DNA of 64,000 nucleotides from Deltaproteobacteria bacterium (GTDB lineage: Bacteria > Desulfobacterota > Desulfarculia > Adiutricales > Adiutricaceae). Below the pieces are notes generated by a model, which saw nothing but the letters and a program-made list of their open reading frames with translations, was not told the origin of the DNA and searched no databases. The stretch spans positions 1 through 64,000 of the forward strand of contig JAISCZ010000021.1 in NCBI GenBank assembly GCA_031265205.1, in the 5' to 3' direction. A program made the translations under genes and the position numbers. Positions 52,756-61,043 of the stretch are shown piece by piece (positions within the stretch are counted from its first letter, which is position 1; each line of letters begins with the position of its first letter).

Positions 52756-55170
52756 TTAAGCCCTGAGGGCGGCCCCGAACCTCGTCTCCAGGTTTTTCAG
52801 GATAGAGTTAAAATAACCGCTAACGAGCTCTTCGGTCAAGGTGCGTTCCCCATCCTGGAAAAAAAGGCGGAAGGCCAGGCTCTTTTTCCCGGGGGGCAGC
52901 TTGTCCCCGGAAAAGACGTCAAAGAGGGCGAGGCTCGCGAGGGGATAAGACTTGTCCTCCCAGATGGCCCGCTGGATCTCCCCGGCCGTGACCTTCAGGT
53001 CCACCGCCACGGCCAAATCCCGGCTCGCCCCGGGAAAGGGGGAAAAGGGCTGGAAGGCGAACTTCGGCGCGGCGGGGAGTTTTTCCAGGGAAAGCTCCAA
53101 GAGATAGACCGGGCCCCCGTTCTTTTTGAGGCCGTAAGCGCGCGCGACGCTCTCCTTTAAGAGCCCCATGTAACCTAAGCTCTCGCCCCCGCGGCCGACC
53201 AGGGCGGCTTCCCTGGGGTCCAGAAAGGGCGGGAGTTCCGGACCCCGCGCGAAATCCCATTTCTCTTTCCAGGCGCCGGCCAAGGCCTCGACGAGGCCTT
53301 TGAGGTCAAAAAAGTCGACTCCTCTTTTGGGCTCGCACCAGAGCGCCTCCTCCGGGTCGCCGGTCCACAGCGCGCCGCAGCGCTCCGTTTCCAAGGGGCG
53401 TTCCCCCGGGGACGTCGCCCAAAAGACCGCGCCCGCCTCAAAGAGCCGGAGCGCGAATTGGCCGTGATATTGGTTAAGCCTTAAGGCGTTTAAGAGGGAG
53501 GGAACGAGCGTGGTCCGCAGAACGCCCTGCTCCTCGCTTAAGGGGTTTAAAACCGGGCAGATCCGCCGCCGGTAAGGGTGCTCCTCCGGAAGCTCGAGCT
53601 TGTCGGCGAAATCGCGGTTGATAAAACTTAGGCTCATCAGCTCGGAAAAGCCGCGGCCCACCCAAAAGGAGCGCAGTTTCTCCCGCGTCCGATAGAGCGG
53701 GGGCGGCGGGGCGGCGGGGCGAGGCGGGGGGGGAAGGGTCGCGGGGAGGTTCGCGAAATCCAAGAGGCGCACCACCTCCTCAAAGAGGTCCGCCTCCTGG
53801 CCGATATCCAGCCTCCAGGAGGGAATTTCCGCGTCAAACTCCTCGCTCTCCCCTTTTTCCCGGAGCCTTACGCCCACGTCCCCGAGGACCCGCGCCATGT
53901 CGGCCTCCGCGTAGTCCGTCCCCAAAAGGGCGTTGCAGCGCCGCGGGCTGAAGGCGACGATCTTGGCGCGGTAAGGCCGGGCCCGCGCGTCCAAGAGGCC
54001 CGGGGCGACTTTTCCGAGGGTGAGGGAAGAAATGAGGGAGGCGGCCCGGTCCACGGCCTGGGGACACATGTTAATGTCCTGTCCCCGCTCGAAGCGGAAG
54101 GAGGCGTCCGTGGAAAGGCCCAGGCCCTTGGCGGTGCGGCGGACGCTCGCGGGATTGAACATGGCGCCTTCCAGAAAGACATCGCGGGTCGCGTCCGTCA
54201 CCTCGGAATTGAGGCCGCCCATCACGCCGCCCACGGCCACCGGGCCCTCGCCGTCGCAGATCAGAACGTTCGCGGGGGTCCGGAAAACGCGCTCCTGGCC
54301 GTCTAAAGTGGTAAAGTGGGTCCCCTCGTCCCCGAAGCGCGCGGTAATTTGGGCGCCCCGCAGCCGGTTCAGGTCAAAGGCGTGGAGCGGCAATCCCAGC
54401 TCCAGCATGACGTAATTGGTGACGTCGACGATATTGTTGATGGACCTAAGGCCCAGGGACTGAAGCCTCGCGGCGAGCCAGAGGGGACTGGGCTGGGGGC
54501 TCGCGCCGTTGATGACCCTCCCGCAGTAGCGGTAGCAGCCCTCGGGGCAGTCGATGGCGATTTTGATCTGCTCGGAGGCCTCGATTCCGTCCTCCTCCAT
54601 GGGGAAAAAACGGTTCTTGAGGGGCCTATTTAAGATAGCCGCCAGATCGCGGGCGAGCCCCAGATGGGAAAGGGCGTCGCCCCGGTTCGGGGTAACGCTC
54701 ACCTCCAAAATCCAATCCTCGCCCGGGTAGATTTTCGCGAGGGCCGTTCCCGGCGCCGTCTCCGCCGGAAGTTCCAAAGCCTTTGAGTCGTCTTCCCCCA
54801 CGAAAATCTCTTTGGCCGAGACCAGCTTGGCGCGCGAAACCTCCCCTTGGAGGCTCATGGGCTTGACGGCCCCTAAGGGAAGCCTGGCCCCCACCGGGGC
54901 GATGGCGTAAAGGCGCCCCTCCGCGAGATCTCGCGCGGACGAGAACGCGGGGAAAGTCCCTTTGGGGCCCCCGTCGAAAAGAACGCGCGCGCCGTCGCCG
55001 AAAGGCTCCGCGCGCGCGAGGCGCGCCGCGACGAGATCCCCGAGGTATTCCCTGAAGTCAAAGATCCTCTCCACCTCCAGGCCCACCATGGTGAGCCGGT
55101 CGGCCACGGCTCCGGGCCCCAGATCGCCAATTCCCACAAAATCATTCAGCCAAGCCAGGCTTACCAACAT
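52756..55170 (-). CDS. pheT: Phenylalanyl-tRNA synthetase beta subunit
   Basis: 804 residues from ATG 55170 (AAGG seven bases upstream; an earlier ATG adds six residues). MLVSLAWLNDFVGI and the region to about residue 150 match the N-terminal module with the EMAP-like OB fold reduced. B3/B4 follows (VSVTPNRGDALSHLGLARDLAAIL, FALRSLxxxx-type NNIVDVTNYVMLELGLPLHAFD), then B5, the catalytic-like core and a C-terminal FDX-ACB anticodon-binding domain (FSPFPGASRDLAVAVDLKV). Length and layout are normal. PheT pairs with PheS; no pheS lies immediately upstream, where it is usually found. It is followed 43 bp later by ihfA. Confidence 0.95.
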   Translation of the reverse strand: MLVSLAWLNDFVGIGDLGPGAVADRLTMVGLEVERIFDFREYLGDLVAARLARAEPFGDGARVLFDGGPKGTFPAFSSARDLAEGRLYAIAPVGARLPLGAVKPMSLQGEVSRAKLVSAKEIFVGEDDSKALELPAETAPGTALAKIYPGEDWILEVSVTPNRGDALSHLGLARDLAAILNRPLKNRFFPMEEDGIEASEQIKIAIDCPEGCYRYCGRVINGASPQPSPLWLAARLQSLGLRSINNIVDVTNYVMLELGLPLHAFDLNRLRGAQITARFGDEGTHFTTLDGQERVFRTPANVLICDGEGPVAVGGVMGGLNSEVTDATRDVFLEGAMFNPASVRRTAKGLGLSTDASFRFERGQDINMCPQAVDRAASLISSLTLGKVAPGLLDARARPYRAKIVAFSPRRCNALLGTDYAEADMARVLGDVGVRLREKGESEEFDAEIPSWRLDIGQEADLFEEVVRLLDFANLPATLPPPPRPAAPPPPLYRTREKLRSFWVGRGFSELMSLSFINRDFADKLELPEEHPYRRRICPVLNPLSEEQGVLRTTLVPSLLNALRLNQYHGQFALRLFEAGAVFWATSPGERPLETERCGALWTGDPEEALWCEPKRGVDFFDLKGLVEALAGAWKEKWDFARGPELPPFLDPREAALVGRGGESLGYMGLLKESVARAYGLKKNGGPVYLLELSLEKLPAAPKFAFQPFSPFPGASRDLAVAVDLKVTAGEIQRAIWEDKSYPLASLALFDVFSGDKLPPGKKSLAFRLFFQDGERTLTEELVSGYFNSILKNLETRFGAALRA

Positions 55171-55441
55171 GCGCCTTACACCTCTCAAGGAAAAGCCGCG
55201 CCCGGCGCCGCGCTCGCGGACGCGCCCCTAAAGCTTCCCGCCTGGGGGCGCCGGAGCGTTCCCGCTCCCCCTTAAGCCAAACCCGCGCGGCCCGGCCATT
55301 ATAGCCTCGCCCCACGCGAGCGCGCAAGGGAAGCGCGCGCGGGCGCGCGGGGTTACGCTTGGCCTCGCTAATATCTGGGGAAGCCAGAACCGCTTCTTTT
55401 TGGTCTTTTAAGTGAACTCGCTCAACCATTATAATCCTCAT
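55142..55441 (-). pseudogene. Possible truncated small gene upstream of pheT
   Basis: Starting near 55429 is a good initiation region (GAGGATTATAATGG). The first 25 codons encode MVERVHLKDQKEAVLASPDISE, a protein-like sequence that I do not recognise. The rest of the frame is GC-rich low-complexity translation with no domain and runs into the pheT leader. It could be the stub of a broken gene or a short leader-like peptide. Not confident. Confidence 0.25.
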
Positions 55442-55883
55442 AAAGAAATTCCAACCACGAGAATACAGCTGAACGAAAGACGCTAAAAATCAAAAGAAGT
55501 CGGAGCGCTGAAGTATTAACTTTTTATCCTGAAACCTGAAATCCCGGCGTTTTTTATAGCTACGCGCCATTCTTTCAACACTATACAATATATAGTTGCC
55601 ATTAGGACTTAACGAAACCGGAGCGTTTGCTTTTGATTTAAATCATTGACTTTTTTCCAGATTATATTTGGAGTGGAAAAAATATAGAAGCCCGTTTAGA
55701 TATCTCGTGATAATTAGACCTTGATGAGCTCGCGACCAGAGCGGGGCGAGCCCGCGGTGGGGGTCGAGGCGTCGGAAAGGATCTTGCCGCGGGGTCGGTG
55801 GGAAGAAAAGGCGACGATCTTACCGCCCACGCTGACTCCCACATCTCGGAAAATTTTTTGTGGCGCGAAAATTTTATCTACGC
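55171..55883. other. Spacer and AT-rich boundary of the mobile-element region
   Basis: 55200-55360 is GC-rich; 55440-55720 is AT-rich with TATACAATATATAG and similar steps. Apart from the possible stub just described, no gene is seen. The composition change marks the edge of the transposon graveyard. Confidence 0.45.
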
Positions 55884-56478
55884 GCTGAGAAAAAGGCGAC
55901 GCCAATTTCGCCTTTTATACGGACGAAGGGCGAGAAGCTTTTCTCGAAAAGTTAAGGGAGTCGCGACCGCGAGAAGGCCAGGCTGGACCTTGCCAGGACA
56001 CGCGGGAAAGTAGGCCGGCGGAGGAAGGACTTCCATTTCAAGACCGCCCTCGGGCTGGCCCGCGACTGCGCGGAGATCCGCGCCGAGGACCTGAACATGA
56101 AGGGCGCGCGGCGGCTCTGGGGAAGAAAGATATCCGACCTAGGTTTCGCGTCGTTCGCGCGGATCGTGGACTGGGAACGCCTGTGGAACGAGGCCGGGCT
56201 CGTGAAGATCCCCCTGGTTCTTCCCCAGTTCCAAGACCCGCTCCGCCCGCGGGAACGTCCAGGGCGAGCTTGAGCTGAAGACCAGGCGATGGACTTGGAT
56301 CAAGCGCGGCGTCAATCATAATCGTGACGCGCGCGCCGCCAGGAACATCCAACGAGTCGGGGCGTTGGCTCGCGGGGGAGAAGGGGTAAGACCGGTCTCG
56401 ACCGGCGTCCTTCGCCGCTCCCGGAATCCCCAGGAGTTCGCTCCGGGGAGCGTGTCAAAAGGATCGCTTGACGACTGA
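55884..56478 (+). pseudogene. TnpB (IS200/IS605-type) relic 1, frameshifted, zinc ribbon lost
   Basis: Three frames together reconstruct the C-terminal half of a TnpB RNA-guided nuclease: FSRKVKGVATARR, then KARLDLARTRGKVGRRRKDFHFKT, IRAEDLNMKG with the RuvC-II Glu, RRLWGRKISDLGFASFARIVDW, then after another frameshift FFPSSKTRSARGNVQG, LKTRRWTWIKRGVNHNRDARAARNIQRVGA with the RuvC-III Asp (NRD). The SKTCSxCG zinc ribbon reads SKTRSARG and WTCxKCG reads WTWIKRG, so all four zinc cysteines are gone. The N-terminal half is missing. It is a dead element; no TnpA or intact ends were found. Confidence 0.8.
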
Positions 56479-56552
56479 CCCGACCGAAGAGCGAGGGGCT
56501 GGGATGTCAGCCGTTCGGGATTTCCGAACCGCCGCCACGTCCGAAGAGGAGG

Positions 56553-56768
56553 CTAACGGGTCTTATCGCCCGGCTTCCCGTCGCTGACCGGGGCGGGTGG
56601 CGCGCCGCCCCTACCGAAGGAATTAGGCTTCACCGCGTCAGTCGGGAGAGACACTTTCACAAATGGGACGCGGCGCGTCCGTATTCCTCTAGATGGAATA
56701 GTAGTTAAGAACTGGTAAGGCCCCTGGTAAACGAGCCCGCTAATTTTTTCTCCAGAGATGGCGCTCAT
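56553..56768 (-). CDS. Small unknown protein, ATGA-coupled to the preceding gene
   Basis: 71 residues from ATG 56768, whose ATGA overlaps the stop of the next gene upstream. It starts SAISGEKISGLVYQGPYQF and ends in a Gly/Pro/Lys-rich tail (GRGGAPPAPVSDGKPGDKTR). No family is recognised, and no signal peptide or TM helix is visible. An AAGGA lies about 11 bases before the start. A longer frame from 56813 would overlap the previous gene by 49 bp and is less likely. It could be a toxin-antitoxin member or a remnant. Confidence 0.4.
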   Translation of the reverse strand: MSAISGEKISGLVYQGPYQFLTTIPSRGIRTRRVPFVKVSLPTDAVKPNSFGRGGAPPAPVSDGKPGDKTR

Positions 56769-57016
56769 AATGAGTTCCTTGAAATGTCCACGCTTTTCCA
56801 AAGGCGCGGACATTGAATTGGACTAACGTTTAAAGACATATCAGCGTTACGAAAATAATTGATGACGTACTTGTCCGTTAAAGAATACGCTATACGTGAA
56901 CTTTCTATAAAGGCTGACAAGGTTTGAATTTCAATCGTGTCAAGATGACTTATTGTCGCGTTTTCCCGGACAATTTCAGCTATTATTTGTGAAGCGACAT
57001 CAGGCGGGGTATTCAT
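56765..57016 (-). CDS. Small unknown protein between TnpB relic 2 and the next small gene
   Basis: 83 residues from ATG 57016. MNTPPDVASQIIAEIVRENA, then ISHLDTIEIQTLSAFIESSRI and KYVINYFRNADMSLNV look like an ordered small helical protein and are AT-richer than the chromosome average. The ATG overlaps the stop of TnpB relic 2 (ATGA), and its own stop overlaps the next gene (ATGA), so three frames are linked head to tail. No family is recognised. Confidence 0.45.
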   Translation of the reverse strand: MNTPPDVASQIIAEIVRENATISHLDTIEIQTLSAFIESSRIAYSLTDKYVINYFRNADMSLNVSPIQCPRLWKSVDISRNSL

Positions 57017-57345
57017 GGGCAAGTTGACAATGGTATTGTTAGAAGTGAACTACCCCGCGGCAAGCCGCGAGAGGCTTCCGTGGAATTTCCATCAGAACTG
57101 TATTCTGACGCGCTTGTTAGACCCGTCGCCGGGTCCTGATTTCTCAGCGCCGTTTCCGGCCCTGAAGGCGGGGTCCACCGCCCTTTTGCCATAGTCTTGA
57201 ATCCCAGGGCTGTCAGCGCCCTGTCCTTGACGTTCCTGGAAGCGTTATGGTCGGCGTCGCTCTTGAACCCCACGCTTCACGCGGATGAACTCGGACTGGC
57301 TCCGCTCGCTCGGCTTCCCCCTCCGCTTTTTCCGCGCCGCCGGAT
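57013..57345 (-). pseudogene. TnpB relic 2 (C-terminal zinc-ribbon part)
   Basis: In two frames, ERSQSEFIRVKRG, then GFKSDADHNASRNVKDRAL are the last part of a different TnpB type: intact members read SQSEFxCxKCGFxxDADHNASxNI, with two zinc cysteines where this copy has Arg (CGC and CGT). A single extra G in the run at 57268-57271 separates the frames. A non-conserved tail follows to the TGA at 57013. Nothing of the RuvC domain upstream survives. Orientation is opposite to relic 1. Confidence 0.7.
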
Positions 57346-57500
57346 CCGCCCGGAGGCTCCCGTCACGGCGCGGACTGGGAAGACGTTTCCGCGGGGGCTC
57401 CGGGGTCTAGCCGGTCAGGAGGCGTCGCCTGGTAAGGCGGCGCCGGCGCCAGCAAGACCTGACGCGTATCCAGTGACTCCCTGGACTTGGCCTGTCCATA

Positions 57501-57540
57501 TCCCGTGAAAATCATCGTTATCCCGTGAAAATCATCGTTC
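57501..57540. repeat. 20-bp tandem duplication
   Basis: TCCCGTGAAAATCATCGTT(A/C) occurs twice in direct succession at the 3' end of the coiled-coil gene. The inner copy ends at the stop codon of the restored frame (57518-57520). Like the 22-bp duplication at 12765, it sits on a stop codon. Confidence 0.85.
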
Positions 57541-58169
57541 CGAGGGCGATCGCTATCGCCGCGATTATCGTTATCGCCGCCCAGACTTGGTTGTTTTTTT
57601 GCTCTAAGCCCGTCCAGTTTGCCCTCGAGCCCTTCTTTGAATCCGTTCAGTTCAGCCTTCAGAATATCCTTAAATCCGCTCAATTCTCCCTTGAGTCCGT
57701 CCAGTTTGCCCTCGAGTCCGTCCTTAAGTCCCCTCATGTCTCCCTCGAGTCCGTCCTTAAGTCCCCTCATGTCTCCCTTGAGTCCGTCCATCTTGCCCTC
57801 AAGTCCGTCCTTGAGTCCGCTCATCTTGCCCTCAAGTCCGTCCTTGAGTCCGCTCATTTCGGCCCTGACGCCGCTCAAGCCAGTTTCAATTTTGGAATCA
57901 ACGCGGTTGATTTGTGTCTTGATCTCCATTCGCGCCGCCTGGATCTCAGACTCAAGCTTTCCCACCCTCACGGCTAGATCCACCTCTAAGTGAGCGTAGT
58001 TCGCCTGGGGCTGGGGGAACGGCGCGCCGGAATTCCGCTGTCCTTCCTGGGCCGCCGTCAGAGACGATGGTTCGTCGGGGGCTCGCTCGCCGTCCGCGAG
58101 CGGGGTGGGGGCTGGCGGCTCGTTCTGGCTCCGTGGTCCCGCCGGGATTTCTTTGTTTTGAACGGGCAT
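57518..58169 (-). CDS. Tail-anchored coiled-coil protein with hendecad/heptad repeats, split by an A7 frameshift
   Basis: From ATG 58169 (AAAGGAGG ribosome site) the protein has a Pro-rich N-terminus, then a coiled coil of 11- and 7-residue units (MSGLKDGLEGK twice, MDGLKGD, MRGLKDGLEGD, MRGLKDGLEGK, LDGLKGE, LSGFKDILKAE, LNGFKEGLEGK). As sequenced the frame runs on to 57363 with a low-complexity tail. If one A is removed from the A7 run at 57594-57600, it ends instead in VWAAITIIAAIAIALGTMIFTG and stops at 57518, a tail anchor exactly as in the paralogue at 17834-18259. I treat the TM version as the intended product (about 216 residues). Function unknown. Confidence 0.65.
57620..57850 (-). 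repeat. 33-bp coding repeats of the coiled coil
   Basis: Units of 33 and 21 bp encode the 11- and 7-residue coiled-coil repeats. Copies such as AAGTCCCCTCATGTCTCCC are identical on the DNA level, so the array expanded recently. Confidence 0.8.
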
Positions 58170-58963
58170 AAGCGCGAACCTCCTTTAGCTTCTATAATAG
58201 AGTTTAAAACGCGTAAACGCGATGAGACCCACAACGCCACAACGCTGACGGACGGGAGCGCTACCCTTGCTTATGTGGCGCGTCCTCAACCTTCACTCTA
58301 CCATGTTCAGACTTTTTTACGCGACCCCCTATAATATTTAAATATTTTAGATATATTGAAATGGCGCGCCCCTCCTCCTCCTCCTCGGCCGATATCCGTT
58401 CAGTCTCCGCGCGCGGGCGGTGGGGGGCGCTCGCGAGTCGCCAACGGGCGCCCGGCGAGATCCGGCGAGACGCCCGCCCGGCTCCGCCAGACTCCCTGAC
58501 GCGTCCTGTCCAGCCCGACACTGAAGAGACGCCTGCCCGCCTTCCTTCCCCTGAACCCGCCCGCTCCCGAAAGGGCGTCGCGGCGGTGTCCCGCCTTGAA
58601 TCCCCGCGCGCCAGCCCCGCCTTGACCGGTTACCTGATTGAAAACGCTCGATGGGGGAGTCGCCACGCCGTTGGCCCGGCGATTTCCTCCCGATGGCTTT
58701 GGCTCGCCGACCTTTTCCCCCACGCGCGCCCTCGCCAACCACGGGCGGTCTGGCCGGCGCCCTACGAACGGAAACCCCTGAGCGCCCCGCGCCCCCGCGC
58801 GCGGATACCCTTGCGCTGTCGCCGTTACAAATTCGCGACCTTTTTACTCACCCCCGCGCGCGGCGCGCGGGGGCTTAAAGGGGAGCGCGGGGGGGCTTAA
58901 AGGGGAGCGCGGGGCTTCAAAGGGGCGCGCCTTCCAGCGCGCCCCTTTTAACGGAAAAACGCC
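58170..58963. other. Spacer between the coiled-coil gene and leuA
   Basis: No gene recognised. It includes an AT patch at 58320-58360, a GC-rich stretch with Arg/Pro-biased frames, two copies of GGGGGCTTAAAGGGGAGCGCG-like sequence near 58868-58910, and the leuA terminator. Confidence 0.5.
58919..58949 (-). terminator. Rho-independent terminator of leuA
   Basis: AAAGGGGCGCGC, loop CTTCCA, GCGCGCCCCTTTT form a near-perfect 12-bp stem 15 bases after the leuA stop, ending in a T-tract on the minus-strand transcript side (CCCCTTT). Confidence 0.8.
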
Positions 58964-60631
58964 CTAGGCCTCCGGCGCCGGGCTCTCTGGAGGGCTTTGG
59001 CCGTTGGAGCCCCCCATCGTGGTGACGGCGATTTTGCGGACCGCGGCCGTGGCGTAGAGGCGGTTGACGGCGTTCACGTAGGCCCTGACGCTCGCTTTGA
59101 TGATGTCCGTGGAGGCCCCGTTGCCGTGAGCCTTGATGCCGTCCTGGGAAAGGATCACCTGAGCCTCCCCCATGGCGTTGGAGCGCTCGGAGGTGGCGAG
59201 GATCTTAAAGTTCTCCAGCCTGGGATGGACCTTCACGATCTTCTTGATGGCGGCGTAGGCCGCCTCCACGGGGCCGTTCCCCACGGCCGAGTCGGAAAGC
59301 TCCGCCCCGTTCAAGGTCAGGGTGACGCGGCAGTCCGTGGAGCCTTTGTCCACCGTCATGGAATAGGACTTGAACTCATAGTGGAACTCCGGCTGGACGG
59401 AAAAGATCTCGTCGGAAATTATGGCCTCGATGTCCCCGTCCGTGGCCTCTTTCTTCTCGTCGCAGAGTTTTTTAAAGCTCTCGAAGGCTTGGGTGATCTG
59501 CTCGTCGTCGAGGTTGTAGCCCAAGTGCTCCAAACGGTCCCGGAAGGCGTGCCGGCCGGAGTGTTTCCCCAAAACCATGACGGCGGGGGTGGAGCCCACG
59601 TCCTCGGCCCGCATGATTTCATAGGTCTCCCGCTTGGCCAGGACCCCGTGCTGGTGGATGCCCGCCTCGTGCGCGAAGGCGTTGGCCCCCACCACGGGCT
59701 TGTTGGGGGGCACGACGACCCCGGAGAGCCGGGAAATGAGGCGGCTGACGGGATAGAGGCGGCGGGTGTCCAAATTGGTCTCCAGCCCGAAGTAGTCCGC
59801 GCGGGTCCGCAGGGTCATCACCACCTCCTCGATGGCGCTGTTGCCGCCCCGCTCGCCCATGCCGTTGATGGTCCCTTCCACCTGCCGGACTCCCGCCCGC
59901 ACGGCGGCCAGGGAATTGGCCGTGGCGAGCCCCAAGTCGTTATGGGCGTGCACGGAAAAAATGACCCCCGGGGGAGCGGCGACTCCCTCGATGACCCTAC
60001 GGCAGAGTTTTTGGAATTCCTCGGGGAGGGCGTAGCCCACGGTGTCGGGGATATTTAAGATGGTGGCCCCGGCCTCCACGGCGATCTTAAAAACCTTGAT
60101 GAGAAAATCCGGATCCGAGCGGGAGGCGTCCTCCGCGGAGAACTCCACCTCCGGCAAAAAGGAGCGCGCCAAGAGGACCCCGCGCCGCGTCTGGTCCATG
60201 ACCTCCTGAGGGGTCATTTTGAGTTTGTATTCCATGTGCAGCGGGCTCGTGGCCAAGAAAACGTGGATACGCCCGTTTTCGGCGCTCGCGAGGGCCTGGG
60301 CGGCGGCGCGGATGTCCCCTTCCAGGGTCCGGGCCAATCCGCAGATGGTCGCGTTCCTCACTTCCCGCGCGATGGTCTGCACGCAGCTAAAGTCCCCGGG
60401 GCTCGCGGCGGGAAAGCCCGCCTCAATCACGTCGACGCGCATTTTGGCGAGCTGGCGGGCGATCTGGAGCTTTTCCCCGGCGTTGAGGTTGACCCCGGCG
60501 GCCTGCTCCCCGTCGCGCAAAGTGGTGTCAAAAAAATAGACGCGGGGGTTCTCCCAAGCCCGCGGCGCTTCGCCGGGGGCGTCGTCCGCCCGCGGCGCTT
60601 CGCCGGGAGCGTTTTTGGGGGTCTTGTTCAT
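58964..60631 (-). CDS. leuA: 2-isopropylmalate synthase
   Basis: 555 residues. DTTLRDGEQ at 35-43 and the metal ligands H228 and H230 ([11 protein letters not shown]) mark the HMGL-like catalytic domain; [10 protein letters not shown] and [11 protein letters not shown] follow. The C-terminal regulatory domain (about 400-545, GKHSGRHAF onward, with [12 protein letters not shown] and [12 protein letters not shown] at the tail) is the LeuA feedback module for leucine. It condenses 2-ketoisovalerate with acetyl-CoA, the first step of leucine synthesis. The N-terminal extension contains two copies of APGEAPRA. Other leu genes are not adjacent. An attenuator-like leader precedes it. Confidence 0.95.
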   Translation of the reverse strand: MNKTPKNAPGEAPRADDAPGEAPRAWENPRVYFFDTTLRDGEQAAGVNLNAGEKLQIARQLAKMRVDVIEAGFPAASPGDFSCVQTIAREVRNATICGLARTLEGDIRAAAQALASAENGRIHVFLATSPLHMEYKLKMTPQEVMDQTRRGVLLARSFLPEVEFSAEDASRSDPDFLIKVFKIAVEAGATILNIPDTVGYALPEEFQKLCRRVIEGVAAPPGVIFSVHAHNDLGLATANSLAAVRAGVRQVEGTINGMGERGGNSAIEEVVMTLRTRADYFGLETNLDTRRLYPVSRLISRLSGVVVPPNKPVVGANAFAHEAGIHQHGVLAKRETYEIMRAEDVGSTPAVMVLGKHSGRHAFRDRLEHLGYNLDDEQITQAFESFKKLCDEKKEATDGDIEAIISDEIFSVQPEFHYEFKSYSMTVDKGSTDCRVTLTLNGAELSDSAVGNGPVEAAYAAIKKIVKVHPRLENFKILATSERSNAMGEAQVILSQDGIKAHGNGASTDIIKASVRAYVNAVNRLYATAAVRKIAVTTMGGSNGQSPPESPAPEA

Positions 60632-60677
60632 GTCAGTCTCCTTAAAGCCTCAAAAGCGGGGAAAAATATTTCCCCCC

Positions 60678-60714
60678 AAAAAAGAAAGGGCCGGGGTTTT
60701 GAGCCCGGCCCTTT
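60678..60714 (-). terminator. Leucine attenuator terminator upstream of leuA
   Basis: On the minus strand AAAGGGCCGGG (60714-60704) pairs perfectly with CCCGGCCCTTT (60695-60685) and is followed by CTTTTTT. It ends about 47 bases before the leuA start. Upstream bases 60753-60743 (CGGCC, A, CTTTT) can instead pair with TTAAAGGGCCG at 60716-60706, disrupting the terminator: a plausible antiterminator. Confidence 0.75.
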
Positions 60715-60740
60715 AAGCGATATTCCCCGGATTAAGGGGG

Positions 60741-60902
60741 TTAAAAGTGGCCGCGCCGCGCCTGAAGCCTCCGCAGGCTAAGTAGAAGGAGGAGGAGAAG
60801 GCTTAAGGAGAGCGGGGCGATGGCGTAAGCGGGCCAGGTCCGGGACGCGAAGGTGGCGTTCGGGGTGGGGAAAGACTGGGGGTATGTCCCGCTGGCGCGC
60901 AT
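60741..60902 (-). CDS. leuL: leuA leader peptide with seven consecutive Leu codons
   Basis: A 53-codon frame from ATG 60902 to TAA 60743-60741. Codons 31-43 encode LSLSLLLLLLLSL; seven Leu codons in a row (CTT CTC CTC CTC CTT CTA CTT, 60800-60780) lie just before the terminator. It is 27 bases from stop to terminator, and the stop lies in the antiterminator arm. A ribosome held at the Leu codons would leave the antiterminator free. The start is uncertain: the ribosome site is weak (AGAAGC), and the real leader may be shorter. This is a classical leader-peptide layout as in the enterobacterial leu operon. Confidence 0.7.
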   Translation of the reverse strand: MRASGTYPQSFPTPNATFASRTWPAYAIAPLSLSLLLLLLLSLRRLQARRGHF

Positions 60903-61043
60903 TTGCTTCTGAAAAGTCCGTAAGGTTCCGCCTCCGGGCCCAAGGCCAGGGGGAACGGGAAAAAGAGGCGGGCCCTTTAGGGCCCCCTCGCGGGAAAAAC
61001 GATAAACGGCCCCCCGCGTCGCTGGAGGCGGAGGCGTAAAAGA

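Noticed and set aside
44536-57345. A reassigned genetic code (CGC read as Cys)
   Set aside because: CGC encodes Arg throughout housekeeping genes, and true Cys-cluster proteins use TGC/TGT.
60741-60902. Leader frame as a sortase-like C-terminal sorting protein
   Set aside because: The hydrophobic run is nearly all Leu encoded by varied codons and sits in a terminator/antiterminator layout; attenuation explains it better.
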